A stretch of 64,000 bases of DNA from JAENVT01 sp963805445 (GCA_963805445.1 CAWDUI010000047.1:62001-126000), one strand, 5' to 3'. Shown: positions 29,384 to 39,995, numbered from the stretch's first letter. Program-made: numbers and translations. Notes: generated by a model not told the origin, from the letters alone.

Positions 29384-30285
29384 TCACCCGGCGAGTGGGT
29401 CGCGGCGCCGCCACGGCAGCTCGGACAAGAACTTCGCCGCTGCGGGATGGGGGTCCATCGGTCGCTGCTCGATCGACCCGTCGGCCACGACCCGAGGGCC
29501 TCGACGAACCTGGCACCCGGGGCACCAGTACAGCAACCGGGCATGCGGGCCGATGCGCCGCACCTCGATCGTGTCGCCGCATCGCTGACACCGCTGCCCG
29601 TTCCTGCCGTACACGGCAAGCCCGGTGCGATGATCCGCCGCATCCACCGGGGTTCGATGAATGTTGGCGTGCAACACCTGTGGCCGCCGCCAGGATGATC
29701 CGCTCCATGTCGCTGCGAGCGAGCATCGACACGGGCGCAAACGGATAGTGCTGGCAAGCCCACAGGATCTCGCTGCGGAACACGTTGCCAACGCCACACG
29801 CCACCTGTTGATCGAGCAACGCCTCGGCGATCGGGGCATCGAGGTCCTGATATCGGCACAACGCCTCGACCGCGGCCCGAAGATCCGGCGACGGAGCGCA
29901 CAGATCGGGCCCGGATCGTCCGAAGCCGGGATGGCGGTGCGTATCGAACTCGCGGTACGTCTCCACGTTCCGAGCTCCGAAGCAGACCGCCGAGAACGAG
30001 TCGACCATGATGCCGACACGCAGCAGCGACGACGGCTTCCGCCAGCGCTCACCGGTGCGGTAGAGATGCCAGGTGCCACCGAACAGCAGGTTGGTGTGCA
30101 GGATCAACCCGTCATCCCAAATCACGTCGAGTTGCTTCCCGTGGCTCTCGACGAGTTCGATCACCCGTCCCGGCGACGGGCGACGGGCCATCGAGATGGG
30201 GTGCCTCGAACGACAGCACGGCCCTACCTACCAGGGCCGTTCGCAACGCAGCGGCCGTGCGGTGAATCGCTTCCCCCTCGGGCAC
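29384..30285 (-). CDS. Fpg/Nei-family DNA glycosylase-AP lyase (two frameshifts)
   Basis: About 300 aa when shifts near 30195 and 29680 are bridged. The GTG start (30285) gives PEGEAIHRTAAALRTALVGR, with the catalytic Pro1-Glu2 of the Nei branch. The middle domain contains LDVIWDDGLILHTNLLFGGT and the helix-two-turn-helix ALLDQQVACGVGNVFRSEIL. The C-terminal zinc finger CQRCGDTIEVRRIGPHARLL then YWCPGCQ is complete (four Cys). It excises oxidised pyrimidines and nicks the abasic site. The finger and the middle domain lie in different frames, with all motifs retained. Confidence 0.85.
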
Positions 30286-30346
30286 AGTCGAATCGTAGTC
30301 ATGGGGTACCGGACCGGCGCGGCATGGTCGCCGGTAATGTTGCGTC

Positions 30347-30649
30347 ATGTCCGCGGCCGATGACGACGCAATCGAGCCCCTGCAATCGTTCGACCCGGTG
30401 CGCACTGCCCGACGACGACATGGCGCGGCCGGAGCCATGCTTGCCGCCGGCATGTTCGGCCTCGACCAAGCACTCGGTCGCAAGCCGAAAGAAGAAGCCC
30501 CGATCGTGATGGCGGCCAGCGACGAGCCGGTCGACATCGACCACGCCGGTATCCGCGTGCCGGTCGACGAAGGCGTCACGGTCATCGCGCCACCACAGCC
30601 GAGGTCCGACCCGCTGCCCAGCCGGCGACGACGCGGACAGCGGCGATAG
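30347..30649 (+). CDS. small hypothetical protein, 100 aa
   Basis: I recognise no family. The sequence starts MSAADDDAIEPLQSFDPVRT, then a short Ala/Gly/Met-rich helix (HGAAGAMLAAGMFGLDQALG), an acidic stretch with DEPVDIDHAGIRVPVDEG, and ends in Pro and Arg (PSRRRRGQRR). No membrane anchor is certain. Codon use is like its neighbours. It lies divergent from the Nei gene and in front of the S8 protease. Confidence 0.55.
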   Translation: MSAADDDAIEPLQSFDPVRTARRRHGAAGAMLAAGMFGLDQALGRKPKEEAPIVMAASDEPVDIDHAGIRVPVDEGVTVIAPPQPRSDPLPSRRRRGQRR

Positions 30650-30656
30650 CGACCCC

Positions 30657-33546
30657 ATGAGACCACGAACGCTGGGTGCAGTTCGTCTCTCGGTCATCAC
30701 CGCGGTCGGAGCTCGCGACGATCACCATGGGCACGGTTCACACCGTTGCCGCTCGATCGCCGCGCGCTGCATCCTGTTGCCGGCACCGATCCGGAGCTGC
30801 GCAACGAAGTCGACCGCGCCCTCGCCAAGCGAATCGTCGGCCGGCGTGACCCATTGGTCAGTGTCGAGGTGCTCACCGCCGACGACCGATCGGTCGAACA
30901 GGCGATCAACGCCCTCGGCGGCACCGTCAGCGGTTCGGTCGGCGGTCAACTGGTGCAGGCATTCATGCCGGCGGGCGCCGTCGACCGGCTGTCGACCGTC
31001 AGCGCCGTGCAGTACGTGCAGCGACCGGTGCGGATCAATCGTCTGCCCCGCGAGGACAGCGTCGGTACCGGCACCGTGGTGGGCAACGAGGTCCAGCTGA
31101 CCAACGCCGACGTATGGCAGCAGGCAGGCATCACCGGGGGCACGAAGGTCGGCATCATCGACTTCTTCGATCTCACGGTGTGGAACCCCACCGAGAACGG
31201 GCCGGTACCGGATCCGGCACATCAGTTCTGTCCCGATCTGACCGACGGCCTGTGCACCGCAGGCCGGATCAATTCGGCGATGGGCGATCGCCATGGTGTC
31301 GCAGTCGCCGAGATCGTCAAGGACATGGCCCCCGCTAGCCGAACTGTTCCTCGCAACGACCGCCACCACGGCCGAGACGCAAGCCGCGATCGACTGGTTC
31401 GTCCGGAACGGGGTGTACATCATCACCCGCTCGCTCGGCGCACCGTACGACGGTCCGGGCGATGGCACCGGTCCGCTCGATGCCGTGGTCGACTACGCCG
31501 GCAGCGCGGGGCATCACCTGGTTCAACTCCGGCGGCAACGACGGCGCCTTCAGCTACGGCCGCTACACCGATGGTGTCGACGCCAACGGCTACGTCGACT
31601 TCCTCAACGGCGTCGGCGTCGACACCATGCTGCGCATCGATCCGCAGAACATCGACCCGCAGACCGGCAAGTGGTTTGGTTGCCTTCGACGGAATCCGTT
31701 GGGCCAACGACTGGAACCTTCCCGCCAACGAGAAGACCGACTACTCGGTCGAGGTCTGGCAAGGCGTCAGCGAGGCCTCGGCCTCCCCGATGCTTGGTGT
31801 TCAACGATCCGCAGAGCAGCGGCGCTCCACCACTCGAGGCGGTCGATCAGTTCATCACCGTCCCCGCCGGGCAGGCGCTGTTCATCCGCATCCACGCCGA
31901 TGCGCACTACTCGCCGTCGCAACCCGACGTCGTCGAGGTTGCCACCTTCTTCGGCCTCATCGAGCCTGGGCGATGGTCGACCGCGTTCAGCGCGGCCAAG
32001 CCGGTCGTCGATTCGCGCAGTCCGCAACTGATCGCAGTCGGCGCAATCGATCCGGCCAGCGGCTCCGCCATCGGCCCCTACTCATCGCAGGGCCCGACCA
32101 ACGACGGGCGGATCAAGCCCGACGTGTCGGCGCCGTCGTGCGTCGCCAGCACGGTCTACGCCCCACGGTGCTTCAACGGCACCAGCGCAGCATCGCCCGC
32201 TGCTGCCGGCATGGCCGCACTCCTCCTCGGCCGAGGATTGGCCGTACCCGGCATGCCGCTCGCGGCGCTGGTCAAGCACCTCGTCGTCGACCTCGGCCCG
32301 CCCGGTCTCGACAACGCCTACGGCGCCGGCGAGATCCGGCTTCCGGCAACACCGCCGACAGCGGTCGTGTCGCAGCCGAGCTCGTTCACCGCGCTCGCTG
32401 CACCAGTCCGCCTGCTCGACACCCGGCCCAGCCTCGTTCATCGGTCCCGGCAACCTCGTCGGGCCGTACGCGCAAGTACTCGATCATCGATCTCGATGTC
32501 GCCGTTGCCGGGGTCATCCCTCCGACAGCGACCTCGGTGGCGGTCAACGTGACATCGACCGATGCGGCGCAGCAGTTCTACGTGCAGGTGCTCCCGACGC
32601 TCGGCGGCGCGCTCGGTCGCTTCTCCACGATCAACGTCGCGGCCGCAGGCCAGATCCGGCCCAACTTCGCCGTGGTGCCGGTGTCACGCGGTTCGATCTC
32701 GATCTTCATACCGACCGGGGGCAACATCATCGTCGACGCGATGGGATTCTTCACGCCCTCCGGCGCGACTGCTTCGGGCCGCTTCGTCCCGATCAATCCT
32801 CGCCGGGCGCTCGACACACGCCCCACCGAACCGGGGCCGGTGCCGTCTGGTTGGGCTGCACATCGGCCGGCGATCGGTGAATCGGTCCGCGTCGAGCTTC
32901 CCGCCGGGTTCGAGGTGCCATCGACCGGCGTCTCCGCCTTGGTCGTCAACGTCACGGCGACCGACGCGCGCGTGGGCCCGGCTTCCTGCAGGCGCTGCCG
33001 ACGGGGAGCCCTCCGGGCCAGACCTCGACGGTCAACTATGTCGCCGGAGAAACGGCCGCAACCCACGCGATCGTGCCACTCGGCGCGGGCGCAACGATCA
33101 GCATCTTCACGTCCAACACGGCGCACATCGTGGTCGACGTGATGGGCTACATCACCGATGGCAGTACGACGCCGAGTGAGGCGGGATTGTTCGTTCCGGT
33201 CTCACCCGACCGCTACTACGACAGCCGGTCAGCACCGAACTCGATCCACGGCGGCGGATCGACCGTGACCGTGCCGCTGGCCGGACCGCAGTTCCCAGTG
33301 CCGTCCGGCGCGGCAGCGATCTCGATGAACCTGACCTCGGATCAAGCAGTCGGCGCCGGCTTCGTCACGGCGTACCCCGCCGACGGCACATTCCCGCTCG
33401 CGTCGAACCTCAACTTCATCGCCGCGACCCCGGTGGCCAACGCCGCGTTGATCAAACTCTCGGCGGCCGGAACACTGAATACCTTCGTCAACGTCGCCAC
33501 ACATGTCATCATCGATGTCAACGGCTACTTCACGGGGACCCAGTGA
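30657..33546 (+). CDS. secreted S8 (subtilisin-like) serine protease with 'RLLDTR' domains (multiple frameshifts)
   Basis: Seven frame changes (about 30730, 31335, 31508, 31680, 31795, 32430, 32990) join into one protein of about 960 aa. The catalytic triad is complete across them: Asp in GGTKVGIIDFF, His in GDRHGVAVAEIVKDMAP, Ser in NGTSAASPAAAGMAALL, with the oxyanion Asn in GITWFNSGGNDG. The C-terminal 400 residues carry three β-rich domains beginning VRLLDTRPS, RRALDTRPTEP and DRYYDSRSAPN, each ending in a VDxxGY/F motif (for example IIDVNGYFTGTQ), as in the collagen-like protein. A signal peptide is likely from ATG 30657 (MRPRTLGAVRLSVITAV) but the first shift hides it. The stop overlaps the NUDIX start. 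Confidence 0.75.
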
Positions 33547-34079
33547 GCGATCAACTCGATACCAAGACCGGCTGGCTCAGCCACGAACAGCTCGAGAACA
33601 TCCGCGCCAACGTGCCGCTCGTGTACGTCGACGCGGTGCCGGTTCGCGTCGATGACGTCGGTGTCGTCACCCACATCGGATTGCTGCTGCGACAGGCTGC
33701 CGACGGCACGATCAGTCGGATGGTGGTCACCGGTCGCGTGCTGTACGGCGAGCGCGTCCGCGACGCACTGCTGCGCCACCTCGAGAAGGACCTCGGCCCG
33801 GTCGCGCTCCCGAGGATTCCTCCGGAGGTCGCCCCGTTCACGGTCGTCGAGTACTTCCCCGATCCGACGATCAGCGGCTTCCACGACCCGCGCCATCACG
33901 CGGTCAGCCTGGCGTTCGTCGTGCCGGTCGCCGGCGACTGCCAACCCACGCAGGAGGCTCTCGACCTCGATTGGTACACACCGGCCGAGGTCATGAGCGA
34001 ACAGGTCCGTCGGGACATGACCGGCGGCCACGATCGATTGATCCGGCTGGCGCTGGCCCACGTCGGCCAGCTCCCGTGA
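33543..34079 (+). CDS. NUDIX hydrolase-like protein (DUF4916 type)
   Basis: The product is 178 aa from a GTG that overlaps the protease stop (GTGA). Conserved blocks are WLSHEQLENIRANVPLVYVD, GVVTHIGLLLRQAADGTISR, VLYGERVRDALLRHLEKDLG and PDPTISGFHDPRHHAVSLAF. The NUDIX box is divergent: the usual GX5EX7REUXEE is not readable, which is typical of the DUF4916 group. Substrate unknown. The end WYTPAEVMSEQVRRDMTGGH is also family-like. Confidence 0.75.
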   Translation: MSDQLDTKTGWLSHEQLENIRANVPLVYVDAVPVRVDDVGVVTHIGLLLRQAADGTISRMVVTGRVLYGERVRDALLRHLEKDLGPVALPRIPPEVAPFTVVEYFPDPTISGFHDPRHHAVSLAFVVPVAGDCQPTQEALDLDWYTPAEVMSEQVRRDMTGGHDRLIRLALAHVGQLP

Positions 34080-34080
34080 C

Positions 34081-34451
34081 TCAGCCGCCCAGCACCAGAC
34101 AGAACGGGTGACCGGCCGGGTCGAGGTACACCCGAAACGCTGTCGGGTTCGGGCTGGGTCTCGCTCTTGCGTGCGCCCGAGCGCGACGACCGCAGCCTCG
34201 CCGACGTCGAGGTCGTCGACATCGAAATCGATGTGGGCCTGCTGCGGACGGTCGGCGTTCGGCCAAACGGGTGGCTGGTGATCCGGCGCCAGCTGGAACG
34301 CCAGGGTCGCACCGGCATCACTGCGCAGTTGCACCCAATCGCCGTCGTCACGATCCACGGCCACCCGGTGATGTCGCTGTAGAACCGGGCCACGCCCCGC
34401 GGGTCGGCGCAGTCGAGGGCGAAGACGGTGAGCTTGGCAATCGCAGGACAT
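34081..34451 (-). CDS. VOC (glyoxalase/bleomycin-resistance) family protein, frameshifted
   Basis: Three frame segments join into one VOC domain of about 120 aa: AKLTVFALDCADPRGVARFY with SDITGWPW, then RDDGDWVQLRSDAGATLAFQ with HIDFDVDDLDVGEAAVVALG, then TAFRVYLDPAGHPFCLVLGG and stop. The shifts are near 34350 and 34150. These are the classical βαβββ signatures, including the metal-ligand Glu/His positions HIDFDV and HPFCLV. The start codon is unclear: no ATG precedes AKLTV in frame, and ATG 34451 sits one base off. Confidence 0.65.
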
Positions 34452-34493
34452 GAGCCGATCGTACCGTCGGAACTCCACAGGGCGGGTGCCGGA

Positions 34494-34526
34494 GTGTTTC
34501 ACGCCCTACTGGGAGAGCTGAAACAC
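34494..34526 (-). terminator. inverted repeat downstream of the DUF1697 gene
   Basis: GTGTTTCA (34494-34501) is complementary to TGAAACAC (34519-34526) with a 17-base loop. It lies between the DUF1697 stop (34591) and the VOC gene on the same strand. There is no T tract, so it may be a rho-independent-like hairpin or an operator for the VOC gene. Confidence 0.35.
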
Positions 34527-34590
34527 GACGGGGCTGTTGCGGTAATGGGTCCACCGCTTCGACGATTGTCACACCGTCAGCCGGAACGGG

Positions 34591-35123
34591 TCAGCGTTCT
34601 GACAGCTCGATCAGCTTGGCGACGGTGTTGAGGTTCCGGCCGGTGCCGCGAACGTGCAAGCGCTTCTCGAAGTAGTCGAGCGTCATCTTCGAGCGGCCGG
34701 CGCCGTTCGGGTAGAGCCCGTACACCTCGCTGCCGACGAGTTCGAAACGATCGGGCAGGAAGCGATCGGGTTCGAGGGCGGCAACATCGTCGGGCGACGG
34801 CACATCCGAGAGGAACATGATGAGCACTCGTGTGCCCTCCTCACCCTCGAACGGGTTGGCGCGAGCACGGCGCGGAGCTCGTCGCGAGTGCGCAACACCG
34901 CCGAGACCGATAGTCCAAACTTCGATCGCACCACGGCGCAGATCTCGGCGGCCAGGTCGGCTCTGTCGGTTGACGGTGATGTCAGCACGATGTTGCCGCT
35001 CTGGATGTAGGTCGACACAGCGGTGTGCCCGAGCCCGGTCATCGCAATCCGAAGCTCGGCCATGCTCAGCCGATTCGCACCCCCGACGTTGACGCCGCGC
35101 AGCAGCACGATCCAGGTCGTCAT
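34591..35123 (-). CDS. DUF1697 family protein (frameshift)
   Basis: About 178 aa. The ATG at 35123 begins MTTWIVLLRGVNVGGANRLS, the hallmark of DUF1697, followed by AELRIAMTGLGHTAVSTYIQ and SGNIVLTSPS. The frame shifts near 34852, after RTRDELRAVLAP, and resumes at VLIMFLSDVPSPDDVAALEP, ending KRLHVRGTGRNLNTVAKLIE. Length and motif order are normal. Biochemical function unknown. Confidence 0.85.
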
Positions 35124-35249
35124 TCCCACAACTGTGACACAGCAGGCAGACATCTCCCGGTGGTGACCGGCGGTGTCTGCGTTCTGGACGCGTTGTTCGC
35201 TAGAATCGCAAGCTGGCATGTTGCGTACGCCCCGATACGACACCAACCA

Positions 35250-36292
35250 ATGACCCAGCACCCTCGAAGGACCAACCGACCCACCACACGCGTCCAGCGC
35301 GACATCCGGCGCGCCTGCGCGGTGCTGGTCACGGGTGCTGCCCTGATCGGCGTGATCTCGTTGGCCCAGTCGGTGTTCAAGAGCAACCCTTCGCAGGTCA
35401 CGGCCGCCGGACCGGACACGCAGGCCCCGGGCGACACGGTGACGCTGCCGCTCAGCCGGCTGACGCCGTCGATGCCTCTGCCACGACGATCGCCGCAGCT
35501 CAGCTGGCCCAAGCGGTCGAGCAAGATGTCAACGGTGACGAGCCATCCGCCACGACGGTCGGGTGCAAGATCGACAAGCGCGAGCTTCGCCTCGGCGACT
35601 CCGGGACCGCTGTCAGCTGTCTGCAGCAGGCACTGATCGCTACCGGCTACCTCGCCGGCTCGGCCAGCGGCCAATTCGACAACGCCACGTTCAGCGCCGT
35701 CAACAAGCTCCAGAAGGAGAAGGACCTCTTCGTCGATGGTCTCGTCGGACGAGAGACGGCGCTGGCCCTCGACGTGTGGCCCGACGAGGCATCGCTGGTC
35801 GTGCACACACCGCCCCCGGCTCCGGGCGCGGTCGACCTGCTCGGGTACCCACTGTCGCTCGTGGCCACCAGTGGTCCGGACGCGCCGCCGCTCCCGCCCG
35901 ACACAGGGACTGGCAAGCGGGTGGTCTACAGCCGCACCGGACAACGCGTCTGGGCGGTCGACAAGAACAACCGGGTCATTCGCTCGTGGCTGGTCTCGGG
36001 CAGCAAGTACAACAACGAAGTGCCCGGCGTCCACCAGGTCTACAGCCGCAGCGACATGTCGACTGCGTGGAACGGCAAAGCGTACCTCCCGCACATGATC
36101 AGGTGGCTGAAGACCGACATCGGCGCCATTGGCTTCCACGCCATCCCCCGTCATGTGGCGGACGGTTCTCGCTACATGAAGGACTCGGAGCTGGGCACCC
36201 GGCTGTCGGGCGGCTGCCAGCGACAAGCGGATGCCGACGCCAACTTCATGTGGGACTTCGCCCAGATCGGCACGAAAGTCGTCGTTCTCTGA
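35250..36292 (+). CDS. peptidoglycan-binding / L,D-transpeptidase-like protein (frameshift)
   Basis: About 347 aa. The N-terminus is TQHPRRTNRPTTRVQRDIRR plus a hydrophobic helix (ACAVLVTGAALIGVISLAQS), so it is membrane-anchored with the rest outside. After a shift near 35462 the chain continues with a PG_binding_1 domain (LRLGDSGTAVSCLQQALIAT then FSAVNKLQKEKDLFVDGLVG). A YkuD-like domain follows: RVWAVDKNNRVIRSWLVSGS, IGAIGFHAIPRHVADGSRYM and RLSGGCQRQADADANFMWDF. The Ser-x-Gly-Cys catalytic motif is present as SGGC and the catalytic His as GFHAIP. It would cross-link peptidoglycan or attach proteins to it. Confidence 0.8.
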
Positions 36293-36339
36293 CCTCGCCG
36301 CGGCTCTCAGGATCGCCGCGACGTCTTCCAGACGCGAAA

Positions 36340-36369
36340 GAACCGCCGACCCCGAAGGACCAGCGGTTC
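36340..36369 (-). terminator. hairpin with UUCG loop, terminator of the cold-shock gene
   Basis: On the minus strand GAACCGC-T-GGTCC-TTCG-GGGTC-G-GCGGTTC folds into a 12-bp stem with one internal mismatch and a UUCG tetraloop, 28 bases past the cspA stop. It also separates the convergent L,D-transpeptidase gene. Confidence 0.65.
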
Positions 36370-36397
36370 GTTCAACACCTATCCGAGCAAGATCTGC

Positions 36398-36598
36398 TCA
36401 GAGCGGACGGACGTTTTGTGCTTCCTCGCCCTTGCGGCCGGGAGCAATGTCGAACTCGACGCTCTGGCCCTCTTGCAATGACTTGTAGCCATCGCCTTGG
36501 ATGTTGGAGTAGTGAACGAAAACGTCTTCGCCACCCTCACGTGCGATAAATCCAAAGCCCTTCTCGGCATTGAAGAACTTCACGGTACCTGTAGTCAA
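36398..36598 (-). CDS. cold-shock protein (CspA family)
   Basis: The product is 66 aa, the normal length. RNP1 is KGFGFI in KFFNAEKGFGFIAREGGEDV and RNP2 is VFVHYS. A single OB-fold that binds single-stranded RNA and DNA as a chaperone. The 137-base gap upstream is long enough for the structured 5' leader typical of cold-shock mRNAs, but no cold-box is obvious. Confidence 0.95.
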   Translation of the reverse strand: MTTGTVKFFNAEKGFGFIAREGGEDVFVHYSNIQGDGYKSLQEGQSVEFDIAPGRKGEEAQNVRPL

Positions 36599-36735
36599 CT
36601 GTCTCTCATCTCATGAAAACGGCCCGCCAGATTCAGCGAGCCACGGAAAACCCTATCGTCACCCGCGGTGGAACGTGTTCCGGTCACGCCGACAGCGGTC
36701 GGACGGCCTCCCTGGGCGAACTCGGGCGAGCGCGG

Positions 36736-37704
36736 TCACCGGTACAGGTCTGGCGTATCGATCGGGGCGATGTCGACCGGCTGTCGGGTGAGCACCGACC
36801 GAATTGCGCCCTCGACAACGTGCTCGGCAACCAAGCCGTCCCAAGCCGAAGGGCCGACCGCATCGTGCTCGTGCAACGAGTCGAGCCACACCGCATCTTC
36901 GATCCGGTAGGCGTCGGCGAAACGCCCGAACCAATCGGTTCCGATGTTCACACCCGACGCACCATCACGCCGCAACGTCGGGCGCATCACCGGCGCCAGC
37001 GCAACACCACCGCGCTCCGCCTCGATCTCCACCGTCACCTCGTAGGCGAAGCTGTGCTCACTGAACTCGACGGTGCCATAGCCGCCGCCTGCGAACTCGG
37101 CGGTCACCAGCAGGTGCTCGACGTGCTCGGGGTTGGGCGTGACGATCGTCGTCACTCGGGTGATCTCACGACCGGACAACCATCGCAACGTGTGGATGTC
37201 GTGGACCACGGATTGGTTCAAGACCAGTTGCGCAGTCCGGCGAACCTCGTGGACGTTGCGATGCACGCAACGGATGTGGTGCAGCGCACCGAGTGAGCCG
37301 AACTCGGCGGCCAGCTGCACGTGAGCCGGGTCGTACACACGCATCAGGCCGAGCTGCAAGAATCGCCGGCCGAGCCTGACCTCCGCATCGACGATGCGAC
37401 GACAAGCATCCACGCCGACGGCCAGCGGCTTCTCGCACAGGATCTGTGTTCCCTGGGTCAAGGCGGCATGGATCAGCGCAGCGTGAGAGTCCTCGGGCGA
37501 GGCGATCACGAGTCCGTCGAGGTCGGCCATCGACGCGACGGCGAGACCGTCGGCCGTCGGTGCGCCACCGACCTCATCGCACAGCGATTGGGCGGCAACG
37601 ACTCGAGGGTCGGCGATCGCCACGATCTCGACACCGGGCAACGCCGCCAGCGTACGAGCGTGGAACGAACCCATCCCGCCCGCCCCGACGATTGCGAGTC
37701 TCAT
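36736..37704 (-). CDS. Gfo/Idh/MocA-family NAD(P)-dependent oxidoreductase
   Basis: The product is 322 aa from MRLAIVGAGGMGSFHARTLA, a Rossmann GxGxxG start; the longer open frame upstream is discounted. Catalytic-domain blocks are ILCEKPLAVGVDACRRIVDA (the conserved EKP), GLMRVYDPAHVQLAAEFGSL and VHDIHTLRWLSGREITRVTT (a His-Asp catalytic region). It probably oxidises or reduces a sugar or inositol derivative. No sugar-transport or kinase gene is adjacent. Confidence 0.88.
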   Translation of the reverse strand: MRLAIVGAGGMGSFHARTLAALPGVEIVAIADPRVVAAQSLCDEVGGAPTADGLAVASMADLDGLVIASPEDSHAALIHAALTQGTQILCEKPLAVGVDACRRIVDAEVRLGRRFLQLGLMRVYDPAHVQLAAEFGSLGALHHIRCVHRNVHEVRRTAQLVLNQSVVHDIHTLRWLSGREITRVTTIVTPNPEHVEHLLVTAEFAGGGYGTVEFSEHSFAYEVTVEIEAERGGVALAPVMRPTLRRDGASGVNIGTDWFGRFADAYRIEDAVWLDSLHEHDAVGPSAWDGLVAEHVVEGAIRSVLTRQPVDIAPIDTPDLYR

Positions 37705-37744
37705 TGGCTCGCACCTTACAGATGACGCAGCTTGCGCGGGCCGA

Positions 37745-38110
37745 TCAGGGTTTGTCGAGAACGGTGGGGACCCGGATCGTCGGGTCGACGAGCCGCGATC
37801 CGACGAGGGTTCCCCAGGCTTCGATCTGGGCGCCGACCCGAATGAAATCGTGGGTGACCTCATCGCCACGCAGGTTGAGGATCTTCGTGGTTGCCGACAT
37901 CCCCACGGTGTAGTCGGTGTGCCCGTCGTTCACCATCACCTGGCCATCGGCAAGGAGCCCGCTGATGGTCCCCACGATGGTCACGATGGCGGGCGCACGC
38001 GTGGATGCGGTCAGTGCCGCCCGACCGGACGCCTCGCCATCAAAGTCGAGGAACGGGACCGCCGCCGCGACCGCGAGCACGAACAGGACAGCGGGCGACG
38101 GTCTGTTCAC
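37745..38110 (-). CDS. hypothetical secreted or membrane-anchored OB-fold-like protein
   Basis: The product is 121 aa from a GTG (NRPSPAVLFVLAVAAAVPFL: signal/anchor helix at residues 5-22). The rest (AIVTIVGTISGLLADGQVMV, DYTVGMSATTKILNLRGDEV, IRVGAQIEAWGTLVGSRLVD) has the alternating pattern of a small β-barrel like DUF5666. No clear ribosome-binding site. It shares the strand with the Gfo/Idh gene downstream but not its start. Confidence 0.55.
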   Translation of the reverse strand: MNRPSPAVLFVLAVAAAVPFLDFDGEASGRAALTASTRAPAIVTIVGTISGLLADGQVMVNDGHTDYTVGMSATTKILNLRGDEVTHDFIRVGAQIEAWGTLVGSRLVDPTIRVPTVLDKP

Positions 38111-38266
38111 GACAACGGCTTCGCGGCCAAGGGATGTCGAACCAACACGAGTGCAGGATAGGGACGCCGAAGGAGGTCGGGCCAACGACTCGACAACAGA
38201 CACAGATGGTGAGGCGGCACTACTCTCGACGCACACGTGATACCCGACGCCGGATGGAGCTGAGAG

Positions 38267-39869
38267 ATGGTGTTGACGATGTCGCACGCCGGGGGGCCTT
38301 CGGAGCCCGAAGTGCGCGCCATCACGGTCGGTGCGTTGCTGGAGTGGGCGGCCACCACGACACCTGATCGCATCGCGTTGGTGGCCGGCTTGCCTGATCC
38401 GGCACGGCGTCGGCAGTGGACCTACGCGGAGCTGTACGAGGCGTCGAAGCGCACCGCAACGGCGCTGTTGCGCAGGTTCGAACCCGGTGAGCGAGTGGCG
38501 GTGTGGGCCCCGAACACCCCGGAGTGGATCATGATGGAGTTCGGCGCGGCACTTGCCGGGTTGATTCTGGTCACCGTCAATCCCGGTTTCCGCGGGCATG
38601 AAGTCGAGTACGTCCTCAACCAGTCGCGGGCCGCTGGGATCGCGCGTGTTCCCCGAGTTCCGGGGCAACCCGATGCTGGCGACCATCGAAGACGTGCGGC
38701 CGCGCTGCCCAGAGCTGCGCGAGGTGATCCGATTCGACGAGTGGGAGGCCTTTCTCGACGGCGACGCGCCTGTGGTGATGCCGATCGTGCACACCGACGA
38801 CGCCGTCATGATCCAGTACACGTCGGGTACGACCGGCTTCCCGAAGGGTGCGTTGCTGCACCACCGCGGTCTCGTCAACAACGGTGCGCACACGCTCGAT
38901 CGCATGGGCGTTGCCGACGGGGCGGTGTGGATCACGATGATGCCGCTGTTCCATACCGGCGGCTGCGTGGTCTGCGTCCTGGGAGCCGTATCGAAGCGCG
39001 CCACGCAGGTGCTGGTCGAGTCGTTCGACCCGGCCTTGGTTTTGGAGTTGATCGAGACCTACCGATGCGAGGCGATGACCGCGGTGCCCACCATGCTCGT
39101 CGGCATGATGGAGCATCCACGGTTCGCCTCGACCGACCTCAGCTCGTTGCAGAACATCTCGTCCGGCGGCACGACCGTGCCCGCCGCACTCGTGACGGCG
39201 TTCGAGGAACGGCTCGGCGCCCGGTTCACGATCTTGTTCGGCCAAACCGAGTGCTCCCCCGTCGCGTCGATGACGTATCCGACCGATTCGGTGGCGGACA
39301 AGTCGGAGACCATCGGCTTGCCGATGCCGAACGTCGAGGTGAGGATCGTCGATGTGATGACTGGCGAGACGCTGCCGGTCGGACAGGTGGGCGAGTTCTG
39401 CACCCGCGGTTACCACGTCATGCACGGGTACTTCGAGAACCCGGAAGCGACCGCGACGACCATCGACGCCGGCGGCTGGCTGCACACCGGCGATCTGTGT
39501 TCGATGGACGACCGTGGCTATTGCACGATCGAGGGACGGCTGAAGGACATGATCATCCGCGGTGGCGAGAACATCTACCCACGAGAGGTGGAGGAGTTGC
39601 TGTTCGCTCATCCCAGCGTCGGCGAGGTGGCCGTGATCGGGCTGCCCGACGAGAAGTGGGGTGAGGAAGTCGCCGCGTTCATTCGTCCCACGGTTGGCAC
39701 ACGAGTCGACAAGCACGAGTTGTTCGCCTACCTGCGCGAGCACCTCTCACCGCACAAGACGCCCCGACACTGGTTCGAGGTCGATGCGTTCCCGATGACC
39801 GGATCAGGCAAGATCCAGAAGTTCAAACTCCGCCAGATGACCACCGACGGCGCCGTCACCGAACTCTGA
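38267..39869 (+). CDS. AMP-dependent acyl-CoA synthetase/ligase (frameshift)
   Basis: About 533 aa after a shift near 38645 (after NQSRAAGI; resumes SRVFPEFRGNPM). The ATP-binding P-loop is MIQYTSGTTGFPKGALLHHR, followed by ILFGQTECSPVASMT, GWLHTGDLCSMDDRGYCTIE (A8-type hinge) and the catalytic Lys region FPMTGSGKIQKFKLRQM. N-terminal blocks RIALVAGLPDP and PGERVAVWAPNTPEWIMMEF are normal. It probably activates a fatty or aryl acid as the acyl-adenylate and then the CoA thioester. Confidence 0.9.
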
Positions 39870-39908
39870 GTCACTGGGCTCGACTTCACCCGCGTTTAGG
39901 CTCGACCC

Positions 39909-39995
39909 GTGGCTCGCTGGCTGATCGAGATCGAAGAGATCGAGATCGAAGTGGAGTCCGCGCGCCCACCAGCCAAGCCCGACGGGCGATCATGA
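39909..39995 (+). CDS. 28-aa acidic micro-ORF coupled to the HD-domain gene
   Basis: GTG start, product MARWLIEIEEIEIEVESARP followed by PAKPDGRS. The stop overlaps the HD-domain start (ATGA), as with several operon pairs here. The heptad-like pattern of I/E/V could form one amphipathic helix. No ribosome-binding site is visible; transcription could start at or near the GTG. It may be a leader or coupled small protein, or a chance frame. Confidence 0.35.
   Translation: MARWLIEIEEIEIEVESARPPAKPDGRS

Noticed and set aside
30657..33546. S8 protease as a decayed pseudogene
   Set aside because: All catalytic residues and three terminal domains remain recognisable across the frame changes, and the same density of indels affects essential-looking genes; errors are more likely.
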